Shown one piece after another: positions 11,646 to 26,600 of a stretch of DNA of 64,000 nucleotides. The notes under the pieces were generated by a model. It ran no database searches. It had not been told where the DNA came from and was given only the letters and a program-made list of their open reading frames with translations. The DNA is taken from NCBI GenBank assembly GCA_944474755.1, contig OX104124.1, forward strand, positions 9,512,437-9,576,436, written 5' to 3'. The translations under genes and the position numbers were made by a program. Numbering within the stretch: position 1 is the first letter of the stretch; each line of letters begins with the position of its first letter. This stretch comes from Limnoperna fortunei (taxonomy: Eukaryota > Mollusca > Bivalvia > Mytilida > Modiolidae).

Positions 11646-14600
11646 CCACAAACGTCTAAGTATTGTGACAACTATTTAATCAATATCAATATCATCAATT
11701 ACAAAAGAAAAAATATTTTTATAACGTTTTGATTTTAACATCAAATATATATTAATTTTTCTGCTACAACATCTATACTTGTGTTTTATTAATGCAAATC
11801 GTTTATGTTAACATTTAAAAGAATATTTAAGTTACGGAGTTTGTAAATTTTGTTTTGTATAGGTGGCAAACTCGTTTTGCGCCCATCCTACGATTTTGTT
11901 AATTGTATTCAGCACCGTTATCAACCGTTTGTATTAACGACATATGGGAATAGCGACTGTCTGTATCAGAAATCAAAATGTAACGAAGTCGGACAGGTCG
12001 TGTTCAATAATGGAACTCCTGATAATGACACTCTTTGTCGATGTAATCATACAAATGGGTATTCCTTTGTACAACAACCAAAGAATTTGTGTTATTGTAT
12101 TCCATCAGCAGAAGACTGTTCGTGCTATAAAACGAACAGTTTGCCAGGTAAAATGATTATTTTTCTTAATTTATTTATTTATTTGTTTCTACAATAAACG
12201 TTTTAAGATATGCTAAGCACTCCGTTCCCACTCTATTTTAATAATTATTTTATTATATTTCACCGGCCCGTATAAATACAAATTAAAACAAGAAGCACAT
12301 CTGATATAGTATGGAATGTATGGCACAAATGGCATGTTCCTGATCCTGAATATTTAACAAAATTAATGAAAACTTATTTATCGCTTATTTATTCCTTTGT
12401 TTGATGGGGAATATGCTAGAAGTTCGGCTTGTGTCTGTTATTATAAAATCTTTTTTCGTATATTATTAAACAAATCTCATGATATACTTATTTTATTTAC
12501 TTGTAATTGTCATTTGCGTAATTCTAACTTTGCTAATTTTTTTGTAGATTTTAACTGTAATGAAACCATATTAAACTTTACAAGACTTGAATATAACGTA
12601 ACAAAAGTGTAAGTTTATGTATGCGGAAAGGAAAACGGTAATGAAACTGGTTTATTCGTTTTGTTATGTACAAAATAACATAACGTCAATAATATCTTTG
12701 AGACGAAACCTTTTTTTTTGCCCGACATTATGTAATTAGTTGGGTATTGCCTTGAGCGATTGCTTCTGGGTGTTGCTTCTGTACACAAAGATATATAATA
12801 ACTAAAACAAAGTACATCTTGCATTAATATGTTCTCCAGTAATACATGTTTTAAAGATAAAAAATACCTCATTGGATTTTATTAAATGCTCTTTACTTAT
12901 TTCTGCTAACAAAATGGAAAACAACATCATACTACATTCTAAGCTTGATTCTTTATTAGTTCCCAAAGATGTTGAAAACAACAAATATGTGGAAGCAAAA
13001 AGATTAATGCATTATTGGGACAATTTCTGTTTAAAATTCATTCCAGTCTTAATAAGATAATTCTTGAACGCGTTTAAGTTATAATTTTTTTTCTTTTAAC
13101 AGATTTACAGAACTTGATAACATTCTACATCAAGGTATTGATAGATTAGTATTTTTTGCTATGATTACTTTGTAAGAGTTTTTTGTTCACATTTGTACAT
13201 CTCAAAGCAAAATATGATAAGCATGTCAATGAAGCAGAATCCAATTAATTTTACTTTGAGAACAAAGTGTGGTTTTTTGGAAGCTGATACCCACGATTTA
13301 TATATTACTTATAATTGCAGTTTAAAACAATATTTTAAATTTCAAAATACAACTCTACTACTTTATTAACATTTATAGTCTATAAAGGTTTATATAGGTT
13401 TTGTTTTGAATGAATGGTGTTTAACGCCACTTTCAGCAATCGTTTAGCTATATCGTGCAGACCTAATTTTATTTGGGGCGGATGGTACTTGGTATCTGCG
13501 TCCTAGATGACCAAGGCTTTTTTAAATTGTTAAAATCTATTTTGTCACTGTTACCTTGTCTAAAAAATTTTTGACTATGCTTAACGTGGGGAATACCACT
13601 TGTGGGGCAGAAATAAGTTTTTGCTTCAGAAGAATGTCATGCTTTGACACTTTTAAGTTCGTTTTGCGTAGCTGATCATTAGTTTATTGTGCTTGTTGCT
13701 TGTCTTTGTAATTTTTGTTGGCCACAATATAATCACGTTTTGTGTATATTCTGCTACTATTTCTTCTACTATCGTCTTTAGGTAACACAATGTTTATTCG
13801 GATATAAAAGCCGCTTTTCTACACAATCAAAAATCAAACCATAATATAAGAGTGTGTGATAGACACAACTATAGATATATTACTTTGTTTCACTTGATAC
13901 TATAAAAATCATGTTTCTTTAGGTAAAATATACAGAACTACTGCTGCCGTCGGTACTTTACTTGGAATGATTTGTATACTTTGTACAATATGTGAGTATA
14001 GATAATGTTTGCAAAGCACTTAGCAATGCACAATATATATCATGATAATTACACATTACAAGTGTTACTCGGAAATAACACAAAAAATGTAAGAAGCATT
14101 AGGACTCTCGTTCTACGCCGCACAGAAAAAAAAGTCCTGCATAAACAAACGTGGTCATAATACAGAAGATATTGTCAGACTGTCTCTTTTGGAAAGTACC
14201 TGGTGATTATTTATGAAAAAACTTTGTCATCAGTGATATGAGATCCAAGATTATATTTAGGACAGATGAAATATGTCTAATCTTAGGTTTGTAATAAACA
14301 GCTTATATTTCATGTTTGGATTGCGGATTGTTCAACAAACTATCGTCATTTCAATGGGTACATATTGTGATACTCTGCTTGCAAACGTGTTTTCATTGTA
14401 TTATGAGGCATAATCCCTGTCCAAAGTCTTTTTAGAAAAAGAAAAGAGGTTGGCACACACTTTAACTTGTTTCTTTTCACTATGAACCAAAAATAATGAC
14501 TGAAATTACCATACACAGTTCAAATTTGATTGATAGAAACTGATAGCGACTGTAAATTTACTGTTCATACAGTTCACGTCAGTCATTTACAATTTTTATC

Positions 14601-17600
14601 TTTTACTGATGTGAAAAGCTGACAAACTTTGATGCATTTTTCAACACCATTTATAAAAATAAGGCTAAAATAAATATCAGTTATTCTAAATCAAGGTAAA
14701 TATTGCCAATCTCTGTTAAGGACTGCTACAGTGAACATCATTCATACTTAATCAAGGTAAGAACAGATGATGACTGACAAGGACTGCTACAGTGAACATG
14801 AGTCATTCTAAATCAAGGAAAGAACTGATAATGACCGAAAAGAACTGTACAGCGAATATCGGTCATTCTAAATCGAAGTGAATATTGATGATCACTGTCA
14901 CGGACTGCTACAGTGAACATCAGTCATTCTAAATCAAGGTAAGAACTGATAATGACCGACAAGGACTGCTACAGTGATTATCAGTCATTCTAAATACAGG
15001 TAAATATTGATAATCACTGTCAAAGACTGCTACAGTGCATGTCAGTCATTCTAAATACAGGTAAAAATTTAAAAGTACTGTTACGATCTGATGCAGTGAC
15101 TAACAGTTCTTTTTGATCCTACAAACGTACTGTACTTAAATGTCATGAACTGTTTCAGTTCAGGACAGAAACAATCAGTAAAAGATAAAAATTGTAAATG
15201 ACTGACGTGAACTGTATGAATTGTAAACAGTGATTTACAGATCGTGAAAAGTAAATTTACAGTCACTATCAGTTTCTGTCAATCAAATTTGAACTGTGTA
15301 TGGTAATGTCAGTCCTTATTTGGGTTCATAGTGTTTGCTATAGAGATGATGCTTTGTCACTGCATAACCATTAAGTTTGGTCACTACATAAATCGTGCCT
15401 ATACTAGGAAGCTTAAGATCAAGGCCACTACGATTCAATCAAGACAGCCCGATAGCAACCGCATTTAAAAGTTAGCTGGGACCATACTGGGAGGCTCCTA
15501 GTGCGCGACCCACAGAGCGTTCCCAGGTGGCGGATAAGGGAGACCCTCTCGTTGAGGGGTCGAGAGTTCATAATACGTGAAGCCTGGCCGCTGACCGTAT
15601 TGGTAATGATTTTGGAGACTTTAACGCTCTTTGCACGATAAAAGACCCTTTTGTAGTTTTCCAAAGGGGCAGCTTCATTGTAGCCGCTAAAAAGGCTTAA
15701 TTATCCATCCCTGCCGTAAACTCTATACTTTTTCAGTGGCAGTCAAATTTTGTTCCCTTTGTCCCATCTCAAACCTTTTTCCGATACTTTATTGTTTCTT
15801 AACTAGCTCTCTTTCTGAATAACGCTTAAATATTGCGCGCTTGATGTAAAGCAAACATATAATCAATCAATCAATTATAAAAGTTAGTATATGTTTGAGT
15901 ATATGACTAACAATATAATTTTAGCTTTATAATTTCTATAACTTTGGTAACTGTCAGAAGCAACAGACCAGATCCTAGGCACATAAATCAATCAGATACC
16001 TTGATTAAATGATTGCCAATGAAACGGCTATTCTGATTGGCTGCTAAACAATTGTACTTTCGTTTTCTATTTTTTGGGGTAAAACATTTCAATAGGAGAT
16101 TCGGATTTACGGCTGGTAATCTTCTGAAACTGTGCAAGGGAAAAAAGAACCATGATGCAATTTTAATACTTTTGCTATTTAATATTACCCAAAAGTAATT
16201 TTTGTAACAACTCAAAAGCAAGTAAAATTCTATTGATGCAATAATGTTAGATATCCTATGTTTTCAATAAACTTAGCGGCATACATTAAATGTTTAACCT
16301 TAACTAAATTTGCATTCATTATAAACATGTCGATCGAATGCCAATTCATAAAGTTTTGTTACTTAACTTATATTTGTTACATGCTACACGATACAATTAA
16401 AACAGTTTAATGTTAAGCATACTGTATTCCGGAGCTAGATACTAAATTTAAACAAATAGACAGAAGTCTGTTTTATTTATCTTCAGTTTTCAAACGTGTT
16501 TTTAATGTATACTGTTTCTACAGCTGGCTTGGCATTTTTGTAATAATGAAAGTAACAAGGCGTCAGACCAATGTCTGTCAATTTGCTAACAGGTTGTATT
16601 ATTCAAGTTATATATAGGTGCATTTCCATTCAGTTGGTGTTTTAAACATGTAGAAGATAAAAAAGTTGATATTAGAAAATTACTACAAAGAAACATTATC
16701 TAAGTACCAGACTGTATTATAAAAAAAGAATGATTTCGGCAAATTGTTTGCTTTTCTTGTATCGCCTTTCAGCATATTTTATATTAATTTGATCTTTAAT
16801 GTAAGCATTTATCTGCTGTTCCAAGACAATCAACTCTTAGGCAAATTAGCAAAAAAAAAAACCAAATAACAACAAGACGTTAAGTCAAGTACTGATAACA
16901 AATCCGGATTCAGACAAACATATTCAACACAAAACAAAGCGAAAATCACAAAAAGAGAAAAAAGTGAGTACCCCAAACAAAATAAAATCTATGTGCGCAC
17001 TCAAGTATTCCGACGAGTAAGCAGTGCCTGCCTCTAAATAGACACTCGAGTTACTCATTGTCATGTCCAGGAAAAAGTCAAATCCAGGAATAGAAAGGAC
17101 TACATATGACGAAAATGTCTGATCGTATTTGAAAGAATATAGAACATAGAGCATCTGAAGGGACAACATCAACCTAGGTTCAACAAGCCCTTGCTTGCGT
17201 AACTTAGTAGTCAATATAATTACTGAAAAAATTGTTGCAAATATTATGCGCAAGTGCTAAATACGAAACTGACAATTGATCTTCAAAATTTTAATGTTAA
17301 CTTCATTTCCTAAGGTTAAGATTCCTTACCACCGGCTACTAAATAAACTCGACTATAACGTTACAAAAACCTTTCTCTTTCTCCTCCAAGAGTATTCAAT
17401 CATCCTCAGGTCAAAATTAAAAAAAAGACATAATTGCTTATTTTTAAAGATTTTAAATATTTGAATAATTTCTTCTAAGTAAAAACTTAAAATTAGTATT
17501 CAATCAACTTTCTGTAGATGGACAAATTTGTTCTTCAAACAACAGTCAAACTGAAAAAAACGGAAAAAACAGGAAAAAAATCCATAGAGCAATTCAAATT

Positions 17601-20600
17601 GTACTAATAAATATTCCAATATTGAATATAACAGTTGAGGTCCTTAAAAATCATAGGTTTCATTTGAAGTAAAATACTTAACTGCATGGAGATCTTTGAA
17701 AAAATTACAATAAAGAGTCAGTGACAATGCAATTTTCATTTGTAAACTGTTGGTTATAATAATTATGTCACAAAAACCAGGTAGACTGACGTTGTTATGG
17801 TGACAATGCTTTGATAAATTAAATTATATTTTTTTAAACGTTTTGAAAAATGCTAAATTATATTTTTTAATTCATCATGACAACTAGAGACAATGGAGAA
17901 AAAATTACGTAATTCTAAAAACAATATCTACCTACGTTCGCTATTTGTGTTTAATGCATACTATTGTGACTATTGTATGCATTAGTTTAAATGCATTTTT
18001 AAGGAATTTGGTAATATTTAATGTTTGTCATGGAACTGAAATATTTTTGAGTTTTCCATACATGCACATGTAAATAGATATAAGCATTATTTGTCATAAA
18101 GTTTAAATAACTGGTATGGATTACAACATGATATACTATTTTTGCTAATTTTATTTCTTAGGCACATGTAATGTAAGGCGGTATCTTGGTGAGCATTAAT
18201 AATTATATTTAGTTCATAGAATATTCATAGTGGTTGGTAGGAAAAATTAGGAAGGAAAACGACAGAACAACAAGATATTATAGCCAAGGGACGATTACAA
18301 ATACAGATTTAGACAAACAAATACCCCATGAAACAAAAACCTAAAATAAACCACAAAATAAAGTTAGTAATGCGAATCTAATAAAAACCCTGGGTGCATT
18401 CAGGTGTTCCGTACTAGTAAGCAGTGCCTTCCTCTTATAAGACACTCGTCGAGTTACTCATTAAAATGTCTAGGAAAAGTCAAATCCGGGAATTAACCTA
18501 TGACTCAGCAAAAATGTCAGATTGTATTTGAGAGATGGAATCCCCATAACTATCAATTAAGTCACAGTGACGGCCATAGATCTTCTAAAGGGACAACATT
18601 AACATATGTGCAACAAACCTTCGGTTGAGAATCTTAGTACTCAAGAACAGTGTCAGGTCTAGAAAATTGGAGTATCGATTGCTAAATCTACCATAACGTA
18701 AAAGTTTGAAATTTGCACACCATACGCCTGAGCTAGCTGCTAGAATATTTGCCTTGAACTAAATGGGACAGAAAAATATTTTTATTGACGATGCGAATGG
18801 TTTCATCTTAAACGGGCACTACACCAAACATCATTAAATCTAAGGTTGCGGTATACAATGCAAACATCTTAATCTGGTTTGATCTATTTTTTTAAGAAAT
18901 AAGAAGGAATCGTGCTCGACATTATGTATCTAGGAAAAGCTTTGAAAATACAAGAACTAAATATAATAATTGAATTATATTGTGCATGTTTAAGAAAGCT
19001 TGAGTGTTTCTCAAAGATATTTTTTTAATGAAATAAAAACATTGTATGTCATGGGTATCTAAGTATTTGTAATATCCATTTAAGAAGGAAGCTACTGGCC
19101 ATCTTTAAAAAGAATTTGATTTATTTGTGTATATCATTTCACTTTTATGGTTTTAAATCTCTTCATAGAAAGACCAAGAATATATTTACTACAACCTTCA
19201 GGAGAAGCTGTAAGTGGCAAAGATGCACACATTAAATGTAAAATAAAAACTAAGTTGCGCATATTAGAGGTACGATGGCAACGACACAATAGCAACACAT
19301 ATTTGGAAGACGTTGCCAAATATTTTTTTAAAAAAGAAGATGATGCAACTCTGACAATTCATGAAGTCAACGAAACGGATTCAGGAAAATATATTTGTAT
19401 TGTGACTAATTGTATAGGTTCTTCCAAAAGTAATCCGTTTATATTATCAGTTATGGGTAATTATTAAATTAACTTTAATTTAATTTAAATTTTTTCTATT
19501 ATTATTTTTCCATTTAAGAAGACAAACATATCTACTTTATATTTTCTCAAAGTTACAAAAATGACAAAAGATTTAATTTACCACTCAATTGCTGATTTTT
19601 TTTTTCTTCAAACATTGTAAGTTCTTTGTTACTGTCGACACAAGTTCATAAACAAGTTTGTTACAAAATTTCCAATCTGTTCATGTCTTGAAACCCGTTG
19701 TAGAAAATATTCCCAATCTGCGATGTCTAACTATCTAGTTTCGTATCTTCACTGAATCTTCTTACAATGAGTTTCATGAAGACTATTCATCTAGAAGTAC
19801 ACGTCATTAATTTCGTAAAATAGCGTCATTGGTTTTAAATATTATAAGCGAAATAACAACAACATAACCTATAGATTGAACAAGGTATTTCATTCAAGAT
19901 AGACATGAAGATACTGGCCACTTCACGTGTATGGAATATTTTTCAAATTTGCCTTTTCATGTAGTATCATTCATTTATAAATACATTGAATTTATTTTTG
20001 TTTTCTTTATACGTCTTGTAATGGCTCGTCATTGTAAATAACAAAAATACGATTACGATTGCCAAATATAATAATTGAATATCGTTCATAGTTAACGCTT
20101 TTTCATTAATGTCATTTGTGAATTCAAAACATTCAAACGTATAGCAAGGAAATGCTAAATTATGATTTGTCCATTCTTAAAAGAGTTTGCATGTGATGAA
20201 GATATACCATATACGTAAGTTTTTTCGCGGTGATTTAATTTTTGCTATAAATAAAATAAGAACAATCGAAATGTTAGGTAACAAAATGAGTTATTAATTC
20301 AGATTACGGACCGGAAGAAATTAAATAACGCAAAAATAAACTCCCTAGTTACGTAACAAACACACTCATTTCCCTTATTCGAAAAAACACATTTATGCGG
20401 TATTTTCGCTAATCTGTTGTGTATATAATTTCTGTGTTTTTCAAATCACTTCACAGACAAACCAAGAATATTGTTGAAACAAACTTCATAAATCGCTTTT
20501 AATGGCCAAACAGAAGATGTACAAATTGAATGTAAAATAGAAACTATAAGGGACATATTAGATGTCCGATGGCAAAGAGACGATAGCAACATAAACCTGG

Positions 20601-23600
20601 AAAACGGTAGTAAATATTGTTTTGAAATGGAACATGATGCAACTCTAACAATTCGTGAGGTCAACCTAACTGATGCAGGAACATACACTTGTTTTGTGAG
20701 GAATTGTATAGGATCTTCACAAAGTAATCCGTTTACATTAACAGTAAAGGGTAATTATTACAATAATATTACATCACTTACAAAAGATTCTGTTTAACTT
20801 CAAGTTGTATACAAATTTCTGAAACATTATAATAAAAAATGTAAAATCTCTTATTTTGTCTTGACACTTTGAAGGTAATGTTCTAATCTAGCCTGTTTCG
20901 AATCTCCACCGTACGGTCCTACAACATGGCTATTTTTTGTAAAATTTCATTCTACTCCCTACAATGGACATCGCAGAAGGATCTATGTCAGTGAAATATA
21001 GTACTCTATTGAAAATTGTCTAATGTGTTCTTTTGAAAAACTTCACAGCGGATTATGCAATATTGTACGGAAATGTATACAATATTATTCTATATAAAAT
21101 ATTGTTGCTACCAGAAAACAAATTGTCTCGCACTGCAGTGTATATTTCAATGTAAACATGACGGGAGAAATGCGTTTTATTCTGTAAAACTAATTAAGGG
21201 ACGATTAATAAAACCATGATGTATATTTAATGTTGTTTTGAATCGGCATCTGCGAATTCTGTTTTGTTCATTGCCGATCTAAGTTTCATCAGCAAAACAA
21301 GCTCTTAGTCATACATTTTTTCTTTTAACAGATCTAAACGATGCGGAGGAAATCCGACATTATGTTCGGGTAATCATAATTGGTAAAGAAGGCGTTGGAA
21401 AGTCAAGTTTAGTGAAACGACTGCTGTGGAAGAGTCCTAGTGAAATTTTAAGTATACCAAGTACAGATGGAATTGATATCTCTATTAAAGAATGTGAAAT
21501 TGACGTGGAAGATGGTAAATGGATGCCATATAATGGTAAATTGAAAAGTGTTACAACAGTTGTGTAGAAAATTATGTTCTGCATAGCATATTTGCTCTAG
21601 CGTTTTGATAAGAAGCAATCTAATTGGTTATATGATATTTATTTTAAGCATATTAATGTCAAAACCGCTCAAAAATTTTTTTTCTAACTTATTTAACATT
21701 TTGTATTTAAACAATTGATACATTGATACGAAAGTATAGGTATAAGTCTTTATGAACAATTTTAATTTTATTTAATTTAAGAGCATATAAGAAAATTAAA
21801 AAGTTCTTACAAAATATATTTTCCTGACGTTTCGTCTACCCCTGCCCTCCTGTAATGTTGTTGTTGTTATTGACGGTGACATCTATATATCTTTTTGTCA
21901 TATGCGTATATGTCGGAAGTGGTCATCGGCATAATGTTTTTTATTTATATTACCGTATAGTTTTTAAAATGAAAGAAATTAATAACGAATATAAGCATTT
22001 ATTTGATACATGTATCTATGAGAAAATAAGATTTTCCAAAATGGCGGATGGTTTCTGTTTTCCCTTAAAACAAGAATTCAATATATGTTAAATTCCTGCC
22101 GGAAGTCGAGGGTTTTCTCCGTGTACTCCAACTTTCAATAAAAATGAACACCGCGATATAGCCCACAACTTGCTGAAAATGTCGTTTAACCTAAATAAAC
22201 AAACAAATTATATGTTACAAAACCATGTAATAAAATTTGGAAACTTTGCAGAAGATCTCAGACTTGGAGCCCTGAAGATACATTTTCTTGGATTTGTAGC
22301 TTTAAAAGATAAGACATTTAAATATTAATCTGAGCATTCACAATACCGGTCCTTTATGAACTTTAATCAGCAGAAAACACAAAAACCGTGTTCAATGATG
22401 TCGTAATGTGTAAAAGAAGATTTGAAACATTTCGGCCAATCAGAAATCTTAAATCCCCATGGTGGTCAGGTTATGTAGCACGATTTTGATGGAATAGCAC
22501 ATCGATACAGTACACTTATGCAGACAATTTAAAAAAAATATGTTACTTTCAATTTTAACCATCCAAAGAGACAATGTCTGTCACGAGACTATGACAAATC
22601 GTATAGAGCCATTACGACAACATTAGTTTTGAATAATAAAATAATATAAATGAAAAAGATACATTATTTAATATCGCTGCTTTGTTTTTGCTGGATCAAG
22701 GCATAATTAGCACTTAAATGAAGACACTGGTATTACACATATTTACTGATATTCCTACCGGTCTCTCCTTTTGTTTATGCCCTCACACAGATTTCGACTA
22801 CAAGATATGCTTACACGTTCAGAACCCTTTATATCTCTCTTTTGTTTTGCTATGATTTTGTTTCATTTTTCTATGCCTTGGTTTGCCTCTTGTTGTGTCT
22901 TACGTTAGACATGGTTTGTAAGTTTTTAACTGGGTTTCGTTCGTCTGATAATGTTTCAGTAACTTCTGATATACTAAGCCCGAATTATAATTTATCATTA
23001 TCAGAGACAACAGATGACTTGGTACAAAGATTTGAACGTGCGTTTGCAAAACATCATACTGAAATTGAAAGTAAAAGTAATAATCCATCAGAGATTTTAT
23101 CGGATTTAGACCATCCTGGAAAAACACATTTGGTACTACTTCGCCCCAATGAACCGAATCAACACTTAGATAGGCAACCTTATCACAACAAGGAAGCAAA
23201 TCATAGATTGGAGGAAACTCACAAAATAACAAATCCCGAATTGAAAACTGAAAAAGAACAAAATAATGCATCATTTTCCAAGATAATACCAGAAGAGCAA
23301 CTAAAAAATACAAAGTCCTCGTCCAATGAATTATCTGTGGTTAGTGAGAAAAATGAAGAATCGTCATCGATCATTAACCCGTCTAGCGACATTAATGAGA
23401 AAGAAATAGATGATGCAGCCACTGCATTAATTAACTCTGTAAAAGCCAAACATGCGAAGACGAACACCAGTTCTAAAAGGACGGCTTCTTGCTCGTTGTG
23501 GGACTTTGCTGGTCAAAAAGATTTTTACGCCACACACCAGGCGTTTTTGTCAAGCTGTGCTGTTTATTTGTTAGTTGCGGATATAACAGACGACATAAGT

Positions 23601-26600
23601 AAACAACATTATATGTCAGAAGATCTCCAGCATGCCGGAGGTAAATAAATAAATATAAATATGCTTTTATGAAGAATAATATGGTGAATGAATTCATTTG
23701 TTGCAATGGTCTGAAATGTTCCCTTTCAAATGGATAATATGTATAGTTAAGACAAGTGTTCGACGTAGAGCACTAATTCAGATAGTCATTGTATAGAAAG
23801 TTCATATGTTAATGCATACCATACATAATCATTTGTGACTATAATATCTTATCGACTCATTATAAATTCTTCTTTGGAGTATTTTATGGTTTTCCATTTT
23901 TTATTTAGACGATGCTCTTTTGGATTTTCATCATTACACTCATCAGGAATGCCATTTTTTTTTGCAACCACAAAAAGCCTTTATTACCTAGCCAATCGAC
24001 TTTATTGACTGATTCTTTTCCGGGACCTTTGTCGTCATTTAGAGTTTTGAAATAAAATAGATAAAAAGTTGGAAACATAAGACGATATCTATCGATACGT
24101 ACTGTTCTAAATATCTTATACTCGACGATCACTTTTTCGCATATTGAAAAACTAGCAGTGCAAGATACTGAGAAAGTTTATATGTGTAAAATTTAAGTCT
24201 TTTCATTGATCGTGATGTATTAAATGGAGTAAGGAATCGTTGTTGTAGTGTCTAGTAAATAAGGCGTTTTGGATTAATGGGTGTTTAATATAACTAGTTC
24301 ATTTTAAGTTCTACTTGTCGTGTGTATTACTACTTCCGTACTTCCGTGATTAAGTTAACTTGATTAATCGGTCTGCACTTCCCGGTAGCCAAGTGCAATG
24401 TTTATCTTAGCGTCATCACTTGCCATTAAGATTTACCTTTAGAATTTGAAGGGGTCTGGAGAGGTATTATTTTGTATAAAAAAATCACTAGAGACATTTG
24501 TCACATTCCAAGGTCATTACTTATTTCAATAGAGGAGGCTCTCAATAGTATTTGTGTGCACTTTTCTTTGTTAACTGTATATTTCTAAATATTAGTTTTC
24601 TAATTGTTTTTTATGTTTTTAAAACTCACTATAATTTATGAAATACAGACAAGGGTATCCTGCTCAAAAGGTTAATGCTCTGAAGTGTATAATATACCAC
24701 CTTATAATATAAATGTTACTAAAATAAAATTTAATGCATATCGTTCTTTCAGTTTTTGAGTTATATTGTTTATATTGCTTTGTTTTATATTACAGCCTCA
24801 ATATGAAAACACAATTAGTCTCATCATAAGATGTGACACCTAGAATTTATTTTATACACGGTCAGAAGGTAGGAGTAAGCGTCCTTAGCGACATAAAAAC
24901 ACATAAAATACAAATTATTTTAATTGAATTCCGATGTTTTAGGATAGTAGGTAGGATATACGCATATGGGGACAAGCTTCTGGCTGGCTCCGCTTAATAT
25001 TTACTTACCATGTATATTTTGTATAAGGTAAGCGACTGCATGTATTAGTATTTTTTTTATCTTAAATGGAGTTAATAATTGTAAACTGAAAATTGACGTT
25101 ACTATCAATGTGCAATTTATTAATATTTTTCAGATTATGTTGATTTTTGGTTAAACAGCATCCATTGTTACTGTTCTGTTAGACGACATAACGAACTGGA
25201 CCCACCTGTAATTGTTGTCTGTTCAAAAGATGATAAATTAAAGGTATATGCATTTATAAGATATCATTCTTTCAAGTGGAAACCAGAAAGTCTAACCCCA
25301 GTATTAAATATACTGAAAAAAAATAAAGTTAGGTAGCCCAGGTTTAAATTTATACATCATATTAAGGCGATTGCTATAAATAGTTTTTCTATATAGTAAA
25401 AGCATTAATATCTAAAGTAAATCTTTCGCTGTCTACAACCATGGTTCAAACCACCATTAACGATTCCCTCAGCCGGATTCTGCATATTTATTGCAACCAA
25501 TGCTTGTCGAAATCTAAATTATTTACGAGTCTGGATATGTTAATTTTTAACCTTGGTATATTTGAAGACGTTTTACAAAATGCTTCTTAAACCATATTAT
25601 TAACTAATATTACATACGTCACTACTGGCTAAAAAAATGACTGTAAATACCAGTTGAAGTCGTTTTTCGTCTGTCACTGACTGAGATTGACTGCAAATGA
25701 CTGCAAAAATGTCTGTAAAAGACTGCAAACGTTGTGTCAGACAATAATTTTTACTGTGACAGTCATTTTATGCCTGTCACAGACATATTTTGTCCGTCAC
25801 AGACATTTTTCCGTTGGCGCAGTCATTTTATGTCTGTGACAACGGCGTATCCGTTGTATCAGTCAAACAATGTCTGTCGCAGTCATTTTTTACGTTGACT
25901 CAGTCGAAAATCGTCTGTTGCAACGGCTTTACCGTTGTATCAGTCAAAAAATGTCTGTCACAGACATTTTCTCCGTTGTATCAGACAAAATACGACTGTC
26001 ACAACGCGTGGTAATTATTATTGTTAATTTATTTACTGCCGTCGATTAATATTTTTTATTTCACTTGTTTTTTGAAAATTTTCTGAATTAAACAAAAAAT
26101 ATCTCTATTTGGAAATTGTGCGTTCGCACAATTACGATAACAAATGTTATTTAAATAGTAATGTTAAAGATAAATGTATGTTTAAATAAATCTGTTTCTA
26201 AAAAATGAAGACTGCTGAAAATGTTAGCATTTGTTCTGTCCTTATTTATAATTATTAAACTGAATTTCTCAATTGTTAACTTACACATCTGGTGAAAATT
26301 AAAACCGCATTAAAGCCATAACAACGATTGCATTTGAAACATTTGTACAATAATGTTTTCTTAAAACACGGACAAAGTAAGAAAAAAATACATATAATAA
26401 AATCGCCAATTTCTTTAATTATGGCGGAAACTGTTAGTATTTTATTTAGTACGGATACATACATTAAATTGTGACATTTTAGTCGTTATATTTTTTCTGT
26501 CTTTCAATATTAAATATTAAATATTAAAAAAAAAACCTAAAATAATGTTTGTTTTCTAAGCTGCATCTACTGTTGTTTAAATGGATCTGGTAATTTAGTT

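Larger units (their letters stand above)
7578..11862. other. Receptor intron 2: repeats, no exon seen
   Basis: Holds a SINE remnant (about 8025-8140), a twofold imperfect repeat around 8640-8940 with aggtcaaggtca-like blocks, a split SINE-like repeat (9640-10385), a hairpin (10936-11115) and a hammerhead ribozyme (11338-11381). Apart from these I see no coding sequence. Confidence 0.55.
14195..15410 (+). mobile_element. Penelope-like fragment, copy B, interrupted by a CACTA element
   Basis: The segment 14195-14477 resembles the reverse-transcriptase region of copy A (3120-3370) with many changes, including atttcaatgggtacatattg for the GIPMGTNC region. Similarity resumes at 15334 with gctatagagatgatgctttg, the counterpart of the YIDD segment, and runs to about 15400. 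The two halves are separated exactly by the CACTA element at 14478-15333. Confidence 0.65.

Noticed and set aside
12872..13060. 62-codon open frame between receptor exons 4 and 5
   Set aside because: No protein motif; it lies within the intron needed to join exons 4 and 5 in phase, and such frames are expected in AT-rich sequence.
17276..17464. LDYNVTKT resembles LEYNVTK of receptor exon 4, suggesting a duplicated exon
   Set aside because: Similarity covers only about 23 bases, and no matching acceptor and donor pair in the right phases is present.
21820..21850. gacgtttcgtctac resembles a hammerhead core on the minus strand
   Set aside because: The required ctgatga and helix II partner are missing on that strand.
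25790..26014. Open frame with repeated CLSQ-type peptides
   Set aside because: It is a translation of the subterminal motifs of the CACTA left end; the same peptides appear from the inverted right end (29337-29612).
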